NCBI GenBank assembly: GCA_025352145.1
Contig: JANXTY010000008.1
Location: 1 to 34,301, forward strand
From: Oxalobacteraceae bacterium
Lineage (GTDB): Bacteria; Pseudomonadota; Gammaproteobacteria; Burkholderiales; Burkholderiaceae_D
Length of the DNA stretch: 34,301 nt
Reading direction: 5' to 3'
Below are positions 11,240 through 20,278 of this stretch, piece by piece (within the stretch, counting starts at the first letter, position 1; each line of letters opens with the position of its first letter). The translations under genes and the position numbers were made by a program. The notes under the pieces were generated by a model that had not been told where the DNA came from, searched no databases, and saw only the letters and a list, made by a program, of their open reading frames with translations.

Positions 11240-11247
11240 AGACATAA
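11226..11247. promoter_or_regulatory. 22-bp perfect palindrome, probable GntR operator
   Basis: Core ATGTCTTATATAAGACAT, extended by TT/AA on either side to a perfect 22-bp palindrome (11226-11247). It covers the predicted -10 box of the GntR gene. GntR-family dimers bind short palindromes, so autorepression is the simplest reading. It also lies in the shared region with divergent mdh. Confidence 0.65.
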
Positions 11248-11303
11248 TTCAAAAAATATTTTTGCTGGACGGCAATGGTGGAATTGTGGTGAAATTGCGC
11301 GCT

Positions 11304-12089
11304 ATGAATACAGTTTTGCCCAATTTGATTGTCAATAATGTGCAGAGTCCAGGAGGCTCTGCTGCTGGATCTTCGCCTACCTTTAGCCCCTTATATCAAC
11401 AAATTAAGGCGCTCATCACACAAAGTCTACAGTCCGGTGAGTGGAAACCAGGAGAATTGATACCGAGCGAAGTGGAGCTTGCGCTACGTTTCAAGGTCAG
11501 TCAGGGAACGGTGCGTAAAGCGATCGACGAATTGGCTGCAGATAATCTTGTCGTGCGTCGTCAAGGCAAAGGTACTTTTGTGGCAACGCATCATGAGGAG
11601 AGGGCGCAGTTTCGTTTTTTACGTCTTATACCTGATGAGGGCGTAGCGGGTTATCCTGAAAATAAAATTGTTGAGGTGAAGCGCTTACGTGCTCCCGCTG
11701 AAGTAGCGCGTCTGTTGGACATTAAATCAGCCGATTCTGTGATTTTTATTCAGCGAATACAATATTTTTCGGGACTCGCCACGATTCTTGAGGAAATCTG
11801 GTTGCCTGGCGTGCTATTTAAAGGATTGACAGCAGAGCGTCTTATTGAATACAAGGGACCAATGTACGGCCTGTTTGAATCTGAGTTCGGCACGAGGATG
11901 ATCCGGGCTGCGGAAAAGATACGCGCAGTCAGTGCAGATACGGTGGTCAGTGCGTTGTTGCAAATTTCACTGAATACTGCCTTGTTGAGCGTAGAGCGCG
12001 TTTCTTACACCTATGGAGATAAGCCCGTAGAGTTGCGCCGTGGATTGTATGTGACCGAGCGCCATCACTATAAAAATGAATTGAATTGA
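11304..12089 (+). CDS. GntR-family regulator with UTRA ligand-binding domain (HutC subfamily)
   Basis: A 261-residue transcription factor. After a loose ~30-residue N-terminus, a winged helix spans about residues 32-100 (PLYQQIKALI, IPSEVELALRFKVSQGTVRKAIDELAADNLVVRRQGKGTFV). A UTRA effector-binding domain follows and ends with the typical YVTERHHY. HutC-type regulators are usually dimers released from DNA by a small metabolite. It sits between mdh and sdhCDAB, a position typical in Burkholderiales, which suggests control of TCA-cycle genes by an unknown organic acid. The ATG at 11304 has only a weak ribosome binding site; GTG (11289) and TTG (11262) are in-frame alternatives. A palindrome upstream suggests autoregulation. 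Confidence 0.88.
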   Translation: MNTVLPNLIVNNVQSPGGSAAGSSPTFSPLYQQIKALITQSLQSGEWKPGELIPSEVELALRFKVSQGTVRKAIDELAADNLVVRRQGKGTFVATHHEERAQFRFLRLIPDEGVAGYPENKIVEVKRLRAPAEVARLLDIKSADSVIFIQRIQYFSGLATILEEIWLPGVLFKGLTAERLIEYKGPMYGLFESEFGTRMIRAAEKIRAVSADTVVSALLQISLNTALLSVERVSYTYGDKPVELRRGLYVTERHHYKNELN

Positions 12090-12157
12090 GTTCGTGTAAT
12101 CATCCGATTTCGTGTGTTGGAATGCGGGGAATCTGGCTGTCGGCAATCGAAAATATT

Positions 12158-12208
12158 AAATTACAATTGTTGTCCTGCACAAAATCGGCGAAAATTGCCA
12201 AATTACAA
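12158..12208. promoter_or_regulatory. Repeated 9-bp element upstream of sdhC
   Basis: AAATTACAA occurs at 12158-12166 and 12200-12208, 42 bp apart (four helical turns). GGCAAT (12142-12147) and ATTGCC (12194-12199) form an inverted pair over the same region. This lies in the 143-base gap before sdhC and may hold the operon's promoter and control sites. No promoter could be fixed with confidence. Confidence 0.3.
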
Positions 12209-12232
12209 GTTTTAGTTGAGAGGGGAAATTTT

Positions 12233-12655
12233 ATGTCTGAAGTTGCAAAAGAAGTTGCCAGAGCGGAGCGTCCTCAGTTTCGTAATATCCATATTTTGCA
12301 GCTCGCGAATTATCGCTTGCCATTAGCGGGCCTGGTTTCTATTTTGCATCGCATTAGTGGTTTTCTACTGTTTTTACTTATTCCTGTGGTGCTGTATTTA
12401 TTGAAGCAGAGCTTGCTTTCGGAAACCACGTTTGATTACTTTAAAGGGCTTGTTTCTGGCGTATGCGTGAAACTGATTCTCCTAGCGTTGGTGTGGGCAT
12501 ACCTGCAGCATTTTTGTGCAGGCATCCGTCACTTGGTGATGGATATGCACATTGGCTTGGATAAAAATTCTGCACGTGTCACAGCAGCATCGGTGCTTGC
12601 TGTGAGTTTGGTGCTGACAGCGTTGGTTGCGTTGAAACTGTTCGGAGTATTTTGA
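12233..12655 (+). CDS. sdhC: Succinate dehydrogenase cytochrome b556 subunit
   Basis: A 140-residue inner-membrane anchor subunit of complex II. There are three hydrophobic helices after a polar N-terminus that begins MSEVAKEV and leads to the family signature RISGFLLF. The second signature HFCAGIRHLVMDMHIG contains the haem-ligand histidine region. SdhC and SdhD together bind haem b and ubiquinone and hold the SdhAB catalytic head at the cytoplasmic face. The ATG at 12233 follows GAGGGG; an open frame upstream lacks family similarity. The stop overlaps the sdhD start (TGATG), showing translational coupling in the sdhCDAB operon. Confidence 0.95.
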   Translation: MSEVAKEVARAERPQFRNIHILQLANYRLPLAGLVSILHRISGFLLFLLIPVVLYLLKQSLLSETTFDYFKGLVSGVCVKLILLALVWAYLQHFCAGIRHLVMDMHIGLDKNSARVTAASVLAVSLVLTALVALKLFGVF

Positions 12656-13020
12656 TGGCAAATAATAATATCGGGCCAAAGCGCCTGGTCGTTGGCGCAC
12701 ACTATGGATTGAGAGATTGGTTGGCGCAGCGAATTACTGCTGTGGTTATGGCGCTGTACACACTGATTCTTTTACTTACTTTTTTGACGGCGAATAATTT
12801 CACCTACGAGGGTTGGGCTGGGTTGTTTGCCCAGCAGTGGTTCAAACTTTTCACCTTCGTCACCTTTGTGGGACTGTTTTATCATGCGTGGGTGGGGATG
12901 CGCGATATTTGGATGGACTATGTGAAGCCAGTGTCGATTCGGCTTACATTGCAAGTTGCCACGATTCTGTGGTTGTTAGGTTGTGCTGTATGGACAGCTG
13001 AGATTCTTTGGAGAGTGTAA
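12655..13020 (+). CDS. sdhD: Succinate dehydrogenase hydrophobic membrane anchor subunit
   Basis: A 121-residue membrane anchor partner of SdhC with three predicted helices (about residues 30-50, 60-85 and 95-118). Family features are the N-terminal VGAHYGLRDWLAQRITAVVM and the loop FYHAWVGMRDIWMDYVKP, whose His and neighbouring residues take part in haem and quinone binding. The ATG shares one base with the sdhC stop codon. The next gene, sdhA, begins two bases after this stop, so the operon is tightly coupled. Confidence 0.95.
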   Translation: MANNNIGPKRLVVGAHYGLRDWLAQRITAVVMALYTLILLLTFLTANNFTYEGWAGLFAQQWFKLFTFVTFVGLFYHAWVGMRDIWMDYVKPVSIRLTLQVATILWLLGCAVWTAEILWRV

Positions 13021-13022
13021 TC

Positions 13023-14813
13023 GTGGTGGCGAATATGTTTAATATTAAATCAGCAATTCCCACGCGACGTTTCGATGCGGTGATCATTGGCGCAGGTGGT
13101 TCTGGCATGCGCGCATCGTTGCAATTGGCAGAAGCAGGCTTGAATGTGGCTGTATTGTCCAAAGTTTTCCCTACCCGTTCGCACACCGTTGCTGCCCAGG
13201 GAGGAATTGGCGCTTCACTGGGAAATATGGCGGAAGACAGTTGGTACTGGCATATGTTCGACACCGTCAAAGGGGGTGATTATCTGGGTGATCAAGACGC
13301 GATTGAATTCATGTGTCGCGAAGCGCCGAAGGTGGTCTATGAGCTGGAACACTTTGGTATGCCGTTTGACCGCAATGTCGATGGCACTATCTACCAGCGT
13401 CCTTTTGGGGGGCACACCGCCAATTTCGGAGAAAAAGCGGTACAACGCGCCTGTGCCGCAGCTGACCGTACCGGTCACGCTTTGCTGCATACCCTGTATC
13501 AACGTAATGTACGCGCCAAAACCCATTTCTTTGTTGAGTGGATGGCGATCGATATTATTCGCGATGCTGAAGGCGATGTCCTTGGTGTGGTTGCGCTGGA
13601 GATGGAAACCGGCCAGGTCATGATTTTGGAAGCGAAGACCACCATTTTTGCAACCGGTGGAGCTGGGCGTATCTGGGCTGCATCGACTAATGCATTTATT
13701 AATACGGGTGACGGTATGGGCATGGCGGCACGCGCAGGTCTGCCTCTGGAAGATATGGAATTCTGGCAATTCCATCCCACCGGTGTTGCTGGCGCTGGCG
13801 TGCTGATTACCGAAGGCGTGCGTGGCGAAGGCGGCATTTTGATCAATAGCAATGGGGAGCGCTTTATGGAGCGTTATGCGCCCACGCTAAAAGATTTGGC
13901 CCCGCGTGATTTCGTTTCGCGCTCGATGGATCAGGAAATTAAAGAAGGTCGTGGCTGCGGTCCAAATAAAGACCACGTATTGCTCGATTTGCGTCATATC
14001 GGTGCGGAGACAATCCAAAAGCGTTTGCCTTCCATTCTTGAAATTGGTCATAAATTTGCCAACGTGGATGCGACTAAAGAGCCGATCCCTGTGGTCCCCA
14101 CGATTCACTATCAGATGGGCGGCATTCCGACCAATATTTATGGTCAGGTCGTTGCACCTAAAGACGGCAATCCAAATGCAGTAGTCAACGGGATGTATGC
14201 CATTGGTGAGTGTGCTTGCGTATCTGTCCATGGCGCAAATCGCCTCGGTACTAATTCCTTGCTAGATTTGTTGGTATTCGGTCGCGCTGCGGGTAACCAT
14301 GTCGTGCAGAGCGATCTGAAGTCCAAGAGCAATAAGCCGTTGCCGGCTGATGCTGCTGATTTTGCGTTATCACGTTTGAATAAACTTGAGACCAGCACCG
14401 GTACGGAACGGGTACAAAATGTAGCGAATGACATCCGCGCTGCGATGCAAAATTATTGTGGTGTGTTTCGCACAGACGAATTGCTGCAAAACGGTTACAA
14501 AGCCATCATGGAGTTGGACGAGCGCCGTAAGCATGTCTCTTTCAAGGATAAATCCCAGGTATTTAACACCGCACGTGTTGAAGCGCTGGAACTGGATAAC
14601 CTGATTGAAACTGCAAAAGCAACCATCACCTCCGCAGTGGCGCGTAAGGAATCGCGCGGCGCACATGCGCATCGAGATTACGAAAAACGCGATGATGAGA
14701 ATTGGATGAAACATACCTTGTGGTATTCCGAAGGCAATCGCCTCGAATACAAGCCAGTGATCACCAAGCCACTATCCGTGGAAACCTTTAAACCGAAAGC
14801 ACGTACCTTTTAA
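13023..14813 (+). CDS. sdhA: Succinate dehydrogenase flavoprotein subunit
   Basis: A 596-residue catalytic subunit of complex II, oxidising succinate to fumarate with covalently bound FAD. The N-terminal dinucleotide-binding motif is VIIGAGGSGMRASLQ. The FAD attachment site is His54 in FPTRSHTVAAQGG. The active-site region HPTGVAGAGVLITEGVRGEGG and the C-terminal RKESRGAHAHRDYEKRDD are typical. The start is taken as GTG at 13023, seven bases after GGAGAG at the sdhD end; ATG at 13035 is possible. It needs SdhE, encoded three genes later, for flavinylation. Confidence 0.96.
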   Translation: MVANMFNIKSAIPTRRFDAVIIGAGGSGMRASLQLAEAGLNVAVLSKVFPTRSHTVAAQGGIGASLGNMAEDSWYWHMFDTVKGGDYLGDQDAIEFMCREAPKVVYELEHFGMPFDRNVDGTIYQRPFGGHTANFGEKAVQRACAAADRTGHALLHTLYQRNVRAKTHFFVEWMAIDIIRDAEGDVLGVVALEMETGQVMILEAKTTIFATGGAGRIWAASTNAFINTGDGMGMAARAGLPLEDMEFWQFHPTGVAGAGVLITEGVRGEGGILINSNGERFMERYAPTLKDLAPRDFVSRSMDQEIKEGRGCGPNKDHVLLDLRHIGAETIQKRLPSILEIGHKFANVDATKEPIPVVPTIHYQMGGIPTNIYGQVVAPKDGNPNAVVNGMYAIGECACVSVHGANRLGTNSLLDLLVFGRAAGNHVVQSDLKSKSNKPLPADAADFALSRLNKLETSTGTERVQNVANDIRAAMQNYCGVFRTDELLQNGYKAIMELDERRKHVSFKDKSQVFNTARVEALELDNLIETAKATITSAVARKESRGAHAHRDYEKRDDENWMKHTLWYSEGNRLEYKPVITKPLSVETFKPKARTF

Positions 14814-14884
14814 TTTTTTGGGACAAGGTACGCGCTGCTTAAGCAATTTGAACACTGTCCTCTAATGCTGAAAACGAGATTAAT

Positions 14885-15595
14885 ATGGCACGAACTCTAC
14901 AATTCCAAATTTATCGCTACGATCCAGACAGGGATGCCAAGCCCTATATGCAAAGCTTGACGGTTGAACTGCAAGATACCGACAAAATGCTGTTAGATGC
15001 ATTGCAACGTATTAAATCCGATGTCGACGATTCGTTGGCGTTACGTCGGTCTTGTCGTGAAGGCGTGTGTGGCTCTGATGCGATGAATATCAATGGCAAA
15101 AATGGATTGGCTTGCACCACGAATCTGAACGAGTTGGTGGAGCCGATTGTACTGCGCCCATTACCAGGTTTGCCCGTCATTCGTGATTTGATCGTCGACA
15201 TGACACAGTTTTTTAAACAGTACAATTCGATCAAACCGTTTTTGATCAATGAGACGATTCCACCTGAAAAAGAACGTCTGCAGTCACCGACTGAACGTGA
15301 AGAGTTGGATGGCCTCTATGAGTGCATTCTTTGCGCTTGCTGTTCGACCTCATGCCCCTCTTTTTGGTGGAATCCTGATAAATTTGTTGGGCCTGCTGGG
15401 TTGTTGCAAGCGTATCGTTTTATCGCCGATAGTCGCGATGAAGCAACGGGAGATCGCCTGGATAATCTGGAAGATCCTTACCGCCTGTTCCGCTGCCATT
15501 CTATTATGAATTGCGTCGATGTTTGTCCTAAGGGATTAAATCCTAACAAAGCGATTGGCAAAATTAAGGAGTTGATGGTGCGCCGCGCCGTTTAG
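14885..15595 (+). CDS. sdhB: Succinate dehydrogenase iron-sulfur subunit
   Basis: A 236-residue electron-transfer subunit carrying electrons from SdhA FAD to ubiquinone. The N-terminal ferredoxin-like domain binds [2Fe-2S] through RSCREGVCGSDAM (Cys57, Cys62) and later cysteines. The C-terminal domain has CILCACCSTSCPS for [4Fe-4S] and CHSIMNCVDVCPKGLNP for [3Fe-4S]. The tryptophan pair in PSFWWNPD lies at the quinone site. Length is normal. A 71-base gap separates it from sdhA, with no clear terminator. Confidence 0.96.
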   Translation: MARTLQFQIYRYDPDRDAKPYMQSLTVELQDTDKMLLDALQRIKSDVDDSLALRRSCREGVCGSDAMNINGKNGLACTTNLNELVEPIVLRPLPGLPVIRDLIVDMTQFFKQYNSIKPFLINETIPPEKERLQSPTEREELDGLYECILCACCSTSCPSFWWNPDKFVGPAGLLQAYRFIADSRDEATGDRLDNLEDPYRLFRCHSIMNCVDVCPKGLNPNKAIGKIKELMVRRAV

Positions 15596-15615
15596 TTTTT
15601 GCACTCAGGAAAATA

Positions 15616-15894
15616 ATGCACGTAATGTCAGAGAACCACCAGTCCGACCCAGCAAATCGCGCACGTTTACGTTGGCGATCCCGCCGTGGGTTACTGGAAA
15701 ATGATTTGATCCTGACTCGTTTTTTGGATGCCCATGAAGCGAACATGACGGATGAAGAAGTCGATGCGTTGACGCGGTTGTTGGATTTGACGGACAACGA
15801 CCTGATGGATTTGATACTGGCGCGTAAAGAGCTGGATGGTGCACTGGACCTGACGCATGTCGAAGCACTTTTGCTTCGATTGCGCAACGCATGA
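15616..15894 (+). CDS. sdhE: FAD assembly factor SdhE
   Basis: A 92-residue YgfY/Sdh5-family protein that promotes covalent FAD attachment to SdhA. The family motif RRGLLENDLILTRF contains the conserved Arg-Gly and Glu that contact the flavoprotein. The rest is a small helical bundle rich in Leu and Asp. ATG 15616 follows AGGA by six bases; ATG 15625 (MSENHQ) is an alternative. It begins 20 bases after sdhB in the same transcription unit, the usual arrangement in this group. Confidence 0.93.
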   Translation: MHVMSENHQSDPANRARLRWRSRRGLLENDLILTRFLDAHEANMTDEEVDALTRLLDLTDNDLMDLILARKELDGALDLTHVEALLLRLRNA

Positions 15895-15969
15895 TGATTG
15901 TGGCAGAGATGTCACTTTAAGATTTTTCTTTTTTAACTTTCGAATTACCTCTCTCCAGAAGGAAGAGCC

Positions 15970-17271
15970 ATGAACAACTCTGAAAATAAAGCCACCCTGT
16001 CATTTTCTGATGGCAGTCCATCGATAGAATTTCCCATTTACAAGGGCACGGTAGGTCCTGATGTTATCGACATTCGGAAACTCTATGGAACTACCGGAAA
16101 GTTCACTTACGATCCCGGTTTTATGTCTACGGCGGCGTGTAATTCATCGATTACTTACATCGATGGGGACAAGGGAGAATTGCTTTATCGGGGCTATCCG
16201 ATTGAGCAGCTTGCGGTTAACTGCGATTTTCTGGAAACCTGTTCCCTATTGCTAAATGGGGAGTTGCCAAACGCAGAACAGAAGAAAAACTTCACGGACA
16301 TGGTGACGCGCCATACCATGGTGCATGAGCAAATGCAATTCTTTTTCCGTGGCTTTCGTCGTGATGCGCACCCGATGTCGGTGCTGGTAGGCACGGTGGG
16401 TGCGTTGGCTTCTTTTTATCACGATTCGCTTGATATCAACGATCCGCATCATCGTGAAGTTTCGGCAATTCGTTTGATCGCAAAAATGCCGACGTTGGTA
16501 GCAATGGCTTATAAATATTCGATGGGTCAACCCTTCGTTTATCCTCGTAACGATCTGTCGTACAGTGCGAATTTCATGCGCATGATGTTTGCGACCCCTT
16601 GCGAGGAATATAAAGTTAATGATGTATTGGTGCGTGCGCTAGATCGGATCCTCATTTTGCACGCTGATCATGAGCAAAATGCTTCTACCTCAACCGTGCG
16701 TTTATCAGGCTCCAGCGGCGCCAATCCATTCGCATGTATCGCCGCTGGCATAGCGTGTTTGTGGGGCCCTGCGCATGGCGGTGCAAATGAAGCAGCGCTT
16801 ACGATGCTTAAGGAAATTGGCACTGTGGATCATATCCCTGAGTTCGTCAAGCAGGTGAAAGACAAAAACTCCGGGGTCAAGCTGATGGGTTTCGGGCATC
16901 GGGTTTATAAGAATTACGATCCTCGTGCCAAGCTCATGCGAGAAACCTGCTACGAAGTATTGAATGAGCTTGGACTTGAAAACGATCCCTTATTTAAACT
17001 GGCGCTGGCACTTGAAAAAATCGCGCTCGAAGATGAATATTTCGTATCGCGTAAACTCTATCCCAATGTCGATTTTTACTCCGGCATTGTGCAATCGGCG
17101 TTAGGTATTCCGGTCTCCCTATTTACGGGAATTTTTGCGATGGCGCGAACTGTGGGGTGGATTGCCCAGTGGAATGAAATGATTTCCGATCCAGAGCAAA
17201 AAATCGGCCGTCCCCGGCAACTATTTGTGGGATCGGTTGCACGCGATGTGCCGCCAATGGTCAGTCGCTGA
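15970..17271 (+). CDS. gltA: Citrate synthase (type II, hexameric class)
   Basis: A 433-residue enzyme condensing acetyl-CoA with oxaloacetate to open the TCA cycle. Features include an N-terminal beta-rich domain ([28 protein letters not shown]), the large helical domain, [12 protein letters not shown] with one active-site histidine, and [14 protein letters not shown] with the second. C-terminal residues PRQLFVG are typical. The start at 15970 follows AGAAGGAAGAG. It lies 75 bases after sdhE and probably ends the sdh operon. In many Burkholderiales the 2-oxoglutarate dehydrogenase genes follow; here they do not. Confidence 0.97.
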   Translation: MNNSENKATLSFSDGSPSIEFPIYKGTVGPDVIDIRKLYGTTGKFTYDPGFMSTAACNSSITYIDGDKGELLYRGYPIEQLAVNCDFLETCSLLLNGELPNAEQKKNFTDMVTRHTMVHEQMQFFFRGFRRDAHPMSVLVGTVGALASFYHDSLDINDPHHREVSAIRLIAKMPTLVAMAYKYSMGQPFVYPRNDLSYSANFMRMMFATPCEEYKVNDVLVRALDRILILHADHEQNASTSTVRLSGSSGANPFACIAAGIACLWGPAHGGANEAALTMLKEIGTVDHIPEFVKQVKDKNSGVKLMGFGHRVYKNYDPRAKLMRETCYEVLNELGLENDPLFKLALALEKIALEDEYFVSRKLYPNVDFYSGIVQSALGIPVSLFTGIFAMARTVGWIAQWNEMISDPEQKIGRPRQLFVGSVARDVPPMVSR

Positions 17272-17589
17272 TAAGGTAAAAAGACGAGCCAACGTAAGTA
17301 CCTGTTTAGAAATAAATCGCATTTGTTCCACGATTGAGGGGGTACCTTGTGGCGTTGTTTGTCTTTTTGTGTTGTCCCCCCATACTGCTTCTCATCAGGC
17401 GCGTCCAAATGCACATTGACTTCTAATAAGGTACTTGGTTTCCCCTTTTTATATTGGCGTATCGTTTTTTTTGATCATTCACGTTTTGTGAAATTTTCTT
17501 AAAACAATCGCCATTGCTATCCCTTTGAGATGACTTACCTTTCTTCGCACGCTGTTAGAATGTACTTTTAGTCTTTTCTCCTTTAAATC
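17272..17589. other. Non-coding gap between gltA and aroC
   Basis: This 318-base region has no credible gene. A small inverted repeat TTCAC/GTGAA (17478-17492) followed by ATTTTCTT may be a weak terminator. A possible -10 TAGAAT for aroC lies at 17556-17561, with no good -35. Nothing else recognisable is seen. Confidence 0.5.
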
Positions 17590-18699
17590 ATGTCTGGCAA
17601 TACATTTGGCACGCTCTTTACCGTTACCACCTTCGGGGAATCTCATGGCCCGGCAATTGGGTGTGTGATTGATGGCTGCCCCCCCGGGCTGCTCTTGTCT
17701 GAAACGGACATTCAGCCGGATCTTGATCGGCGCAAACCCGGCACTTCGCGGCATGTGACGCAGCGTCAGGAATCAGACACGGTTAAGATTTTATCCGGTG
17801 TCTATGAAGGCAAGACGACGGGAACACCCATTGCCTTGTTCATTCCCAATGAAGATCAGCGCAGCAAGGATTATGGCAACATAGCTGACAGCTTTCGCCC
17901 CGGGCATGCTGATTACACCTATTTGCACAAATATGGGATTCGTGATCCGCGCGGCGGTGGCCGCTCTTCAGCACGCCTGACTGCACCTGTGGTGGGTGCG
18001 GCAGCGATTGCAAAGAAGTGGATGTTGGAGAAATACGGCACGGTTTTCAAGGGTTGTATGAGCCAGTTGGGCGACATCACCATTCCTTTTGAATCATGGG
18101 AGCATGTGTCTAATAATCCATTTTTTGCAGCCAGCAGCGATGTGGCGACCCTCGTCCTTTTGGAAGAATATATGGATGCGTTGCGTAAAGACGGCGATTC
18201 CATCGGTGCACGTATTGATGTCATCGCTGAAAATGTTCCTGTTGGTTTGGGTGAGCCAATTTACGATAAATTAGATGCTGAAATTGCTTACGCAATGATG
18301 GGAATCAATGCGGTGAAAGGGGTTGAAATTGGTGCGGGTTTCAAATCCATTGCGCAAAAAGGTTCCCAGCACGGGGATGAATTAACGCCGGAAGGTTTCG
18401 TTGGCAATAATGCGGGCGGTGTTTTGGGCGGTATTTCGACAGGGCAAAATATCACGGTTTCGATTGCGATTAAACCGACTTCGTCGATCCGTACCGCCCG
18501 CCGCTCCATCGATAAAAACGGCAAACCTACGATGATTGAGACCTTGGGCCGTCACGACCCCTGTGTCGGCATTCGTGCGACACCGATTGCTGAAGCGATG
18601 CTCGCACTGGTGTTGATGGATCACGCGCTACGACATCGCGCGCAATGCGGTGATGTGACGGTAATGACGCCAAAAATTGCAGCGTTCAAACCGACATAG
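17590..18699 (+). CDS. aroC: Chorismate synthase
   Basis: A 369-residue FMN-dependent lyase that converts EPSP to chorismate, the last shikimate-pathway step feeding tryptophan and other aromatics. Signatures are [19 protein letters not shown] near the N-terminus, [27 protein letters not shown], and the C-terminal [15 protein letters not shown]. The start ATG is fixed by the family's MSGNTFG opening. No strong ribosome binding site is present (TCTCCTTTAAATC precedes it). It is transcribed alone or with the downstream transporter, from which it is separated by 187 bases. Confidence 0.97.
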   Translation: MSGNTFGTLFTVTTFGESHGPAIGCVIDGCPPGLLLSETDIQPDLDRRKPGTSRHVTQRQESDTVKILSGVYEGKTTGTPIALFIPNEDQRSKDYGNIADSFRPGHADYTYLHKYGIRDPRGGGRSSARLTAPVVGAAAIAKKWMLEKYGTVFKGCMSQLGDITIPFESWEHVSNNPFFAASSDVATLVLLEEYMDALRKDGDSIGARIDVIAENVPVGLGEPIYDKLDAEIAYAMMGINAVKGVEIGAGFKSIAQKGSQHGDELTPEGFVGNNAGGVLGGISTGQNITVSIAIKPTSSIRTARRSIDKNGKPTMIETLGRHDPCVGIRATPIAEAMLALVLMDHALRHRAQCGDVTVMTPKIAAFKPT

Positions 18700-18812
18700 C
18701 GGTTTAAAATGAGATGTGTGACCTGCAAAATAAGTGCGTACCTATTTCATTTTTCAGGCAATCACTGGTACCCAATTAGCATGTCAAATAGCATGTATGT
18801 TTCCCCATCCCT

Positions 18813-18833
18813 CTTCGACAGACTCAGGATGAC
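18813..18833. repeat. Possible REP-like intergenic element fragment
   Basis: TTCGACAGACTCAGGATGAC and its flanks resemble the widespread proteobacterial intergenic repeat containing CTTCGACAGGCTCAGGACGA. Only one partial copy is seen, between aroC and the MFS gene, so assignment is tentative. Confidence 0.3.
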
Positions 18834-18886
18834 TGGTCATTATTTTGTAGCGTTTAATCTAGCCTGTCGTTCCTAAAAAATATCCT

Positions 18887-20059
18887 GTGCAGCACCCTTC
18901 CTGGCCTAAACAGTCCTTCAATTTCGCGCTATTTTTCTTTGCCTATTACGGCTATGTAGGGGTTTTTTCGCCTTACGCGACGCTATATTTTGCCGACAGA
19001 GGAATGACGGTCGCCGAAATAGGCGTGCTGATGTCGCTTATACAGGTGATGCGAATTTTTGGGCCAAATTTGTGGGGGGCAGTTGCTGATCATTCACAAC
19101 GCAGGATTGCGGTGCTACGGTGGACTGCTTTGGCTGCATTAGTGGCATTCTCAGGCATGTTTTTGGGGCAGTCTTTCCTTCATTTTTTTATAGTGATGAC
19201 GGCGATTAATATGTTTACCAGTGCCCAGGGACCGATTTCGGAGGCGTTGATGCTGTCGGAAATGCACGGCGACCTTACCCATTATGGACGGCTGCGTTTA
19301 TGGGGCTCAATCGGATTTATTGTTTTCGTGACGTTTGGGGGCTACCTACTGGAGAGATATGGTGTCAAGATAATGCCGTGGATTGCCTTCTCGCTATTGT
19401 CGTTAGTATTGCTTGCCAGCCTGCGTATGAGCGAGGGGCCTAGTATTCATCCAGCGCACGATGTGCCATCAGTACTAGATATCTTGAAAAGACGGGAAGT
19501 AATTGCTTTTTTCGTGTCCACGTTTCTGATGGTAGCTGCGCATTCGTCGTTATATGTTTTCTATTCTTTGTATTTGGCGCAAATGGGATATAGCAAAACC
19601 TGGATAGGGCTGATGTGGTCACTTGGTGTTATCGCTGAAATTATGTTTTTCTATTTCCAAGCGCCATTTTTTCGGCGATTTGGTGTACGGCGATTGATGA
19701 TGTTTAGTTTGGCTGTTGCGGTGCTTCGATTCGGCATGATAGGTTTCGCAGCGCATTCTTTAACACTACTCTTGATTGCACAGATACTTCATGCCGCGAC
19801 TTTTGGCGTCCATCATTCGGCTTCTGTGATGACCTTGCAACGGTGGTTCTCTGGAACGTTGCAAGCACGCGGTCAAGCACTTTATACCAGTATCTCTTAT
19901 GGATTAGGTGGGACGCTAGGCGGGTTACTCTTGAGCATTTTCTGGGACCGCTTCGGGCCACAGACAGTCTATTTTCTTGCAGCATTGTTGGCATCAGGGA
20001 GTATGCTCGCGGCATTTTTCTCCTATCAATGGCAAACATGCCGTAAGGATATCCGATGA
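18887..20059 (+). CDS. MFS transporter, MFS_1-like / phenylpropionate permease (HcaT) type
   Basis: A 390-residue inner-membrane protein with about 12 hydrophobic segments. The first helix (FNFALFFFAYYGYVGVFSPYATLYF) starts near residue 10. Typical family features are the loop DRGMTVAEIGVLMSLIQVMRIFGPNLWG and the A-loop basic motif ADHSQRRIAVLRW. It resembles the proton-coupled 3-phenylpropionate/nucleoside symporter-like group, but the substrate cannot be read from sequence. The GTG at 18887 is used because the first helix begins soon after and no ATG precedes it in frame; no clear ribosome binding site is visible. Confidence 0.85.
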   Translation: MQHPSWPKQSFNFALFFFAYYGYVGVFSPYATLYFADRGMTVAEIGVLMSLIQVMRIFGPNLWGAVADHSQRRIAVLRWTALAALVAFSGMFLGQSFLHFFIVMTAINMFTSAQGPISEALMLSEMHGDLTHYGRLRLWGSIGFIVFVTFGGYLLERYGVKIMPWIAFSLLSLVLLASLRMSEGPSIHPAHDVPSVLDILKRREVIAFFVSTFLMVAAHSSLYVFYSLYLAQMGYSKTWIGLMWSLGVIAEIMFFYFQAPFFRRFGVRRLMMFSLAVAVLRFGMIGFAAHSLTLLLIAQILHAATFGVHHSASVMTLQRWFSGTLQARGQALYTSISYGLGGTLGGLLLSIFWDRFGPQTVYFLAALLASGSMLAAFFSYQWQTCRKDIR

Positions 20060-20221
20060 GATTTTCGGTTGGCCACACATTTATTTTGAATTTACTTTGC
20101 CAACGGTAAAGGGCGCGCGACCTATTTCTGCATGGTCGAGATGGTCGTTGTACCCATATCCTATATTCCAGGGTTTTCACCGCACAAATATGGGATAATT
20201 GCCGACTATTCGCTCAATTTA

Positions 20222-20275
20222 ATGCGCAATATTCGTTTTATTCATCCTTGGTTTTTGCTGCTTTTTATTTTTTAA
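20222..20275 (+). CDS. Putative 17-residue leader ORF upstream of leuC
   Basis: ATG...TAA encodes MRNIRFIHPWFLLLFIF, with three consecutive leucine codons, and stops three bases before the leuC ATG in the same frame. leuC itself has almost no ribosome binding site, so terminating ribosomes could re-initiate there. Leucine-rich leader peptides control leu operons in enteric bacteria, but no attenuator hairpin is seen and this ORF also lacks a clear ribosome binding site. The T-rich sequence makes chance possible. Confidence 0.3.
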   Translation: MRNIRFIHPWFLLLFIF

Positions 20276-20278
20276 GAC

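Larger units (their letters stand above)
10996..11303. other. Divergent control region between mdh and the GntR gene
   Basis: This 308-base non-coding, mostly AT-rich region contains the mdh ribosome binding site and, towards the right, a predicted promoter and palindromic operator for the GntR gene. I see no convincing mdh promoter by eye and no RNA gene. Confidence 0.6.

Noticed and set aside
13008-13022. sdhA start at TTG 13008
   Set aside because: It overlaps the sdhD coding end and sits before the GGAGAG site; GTG 13023 is correctly spaced from that site.
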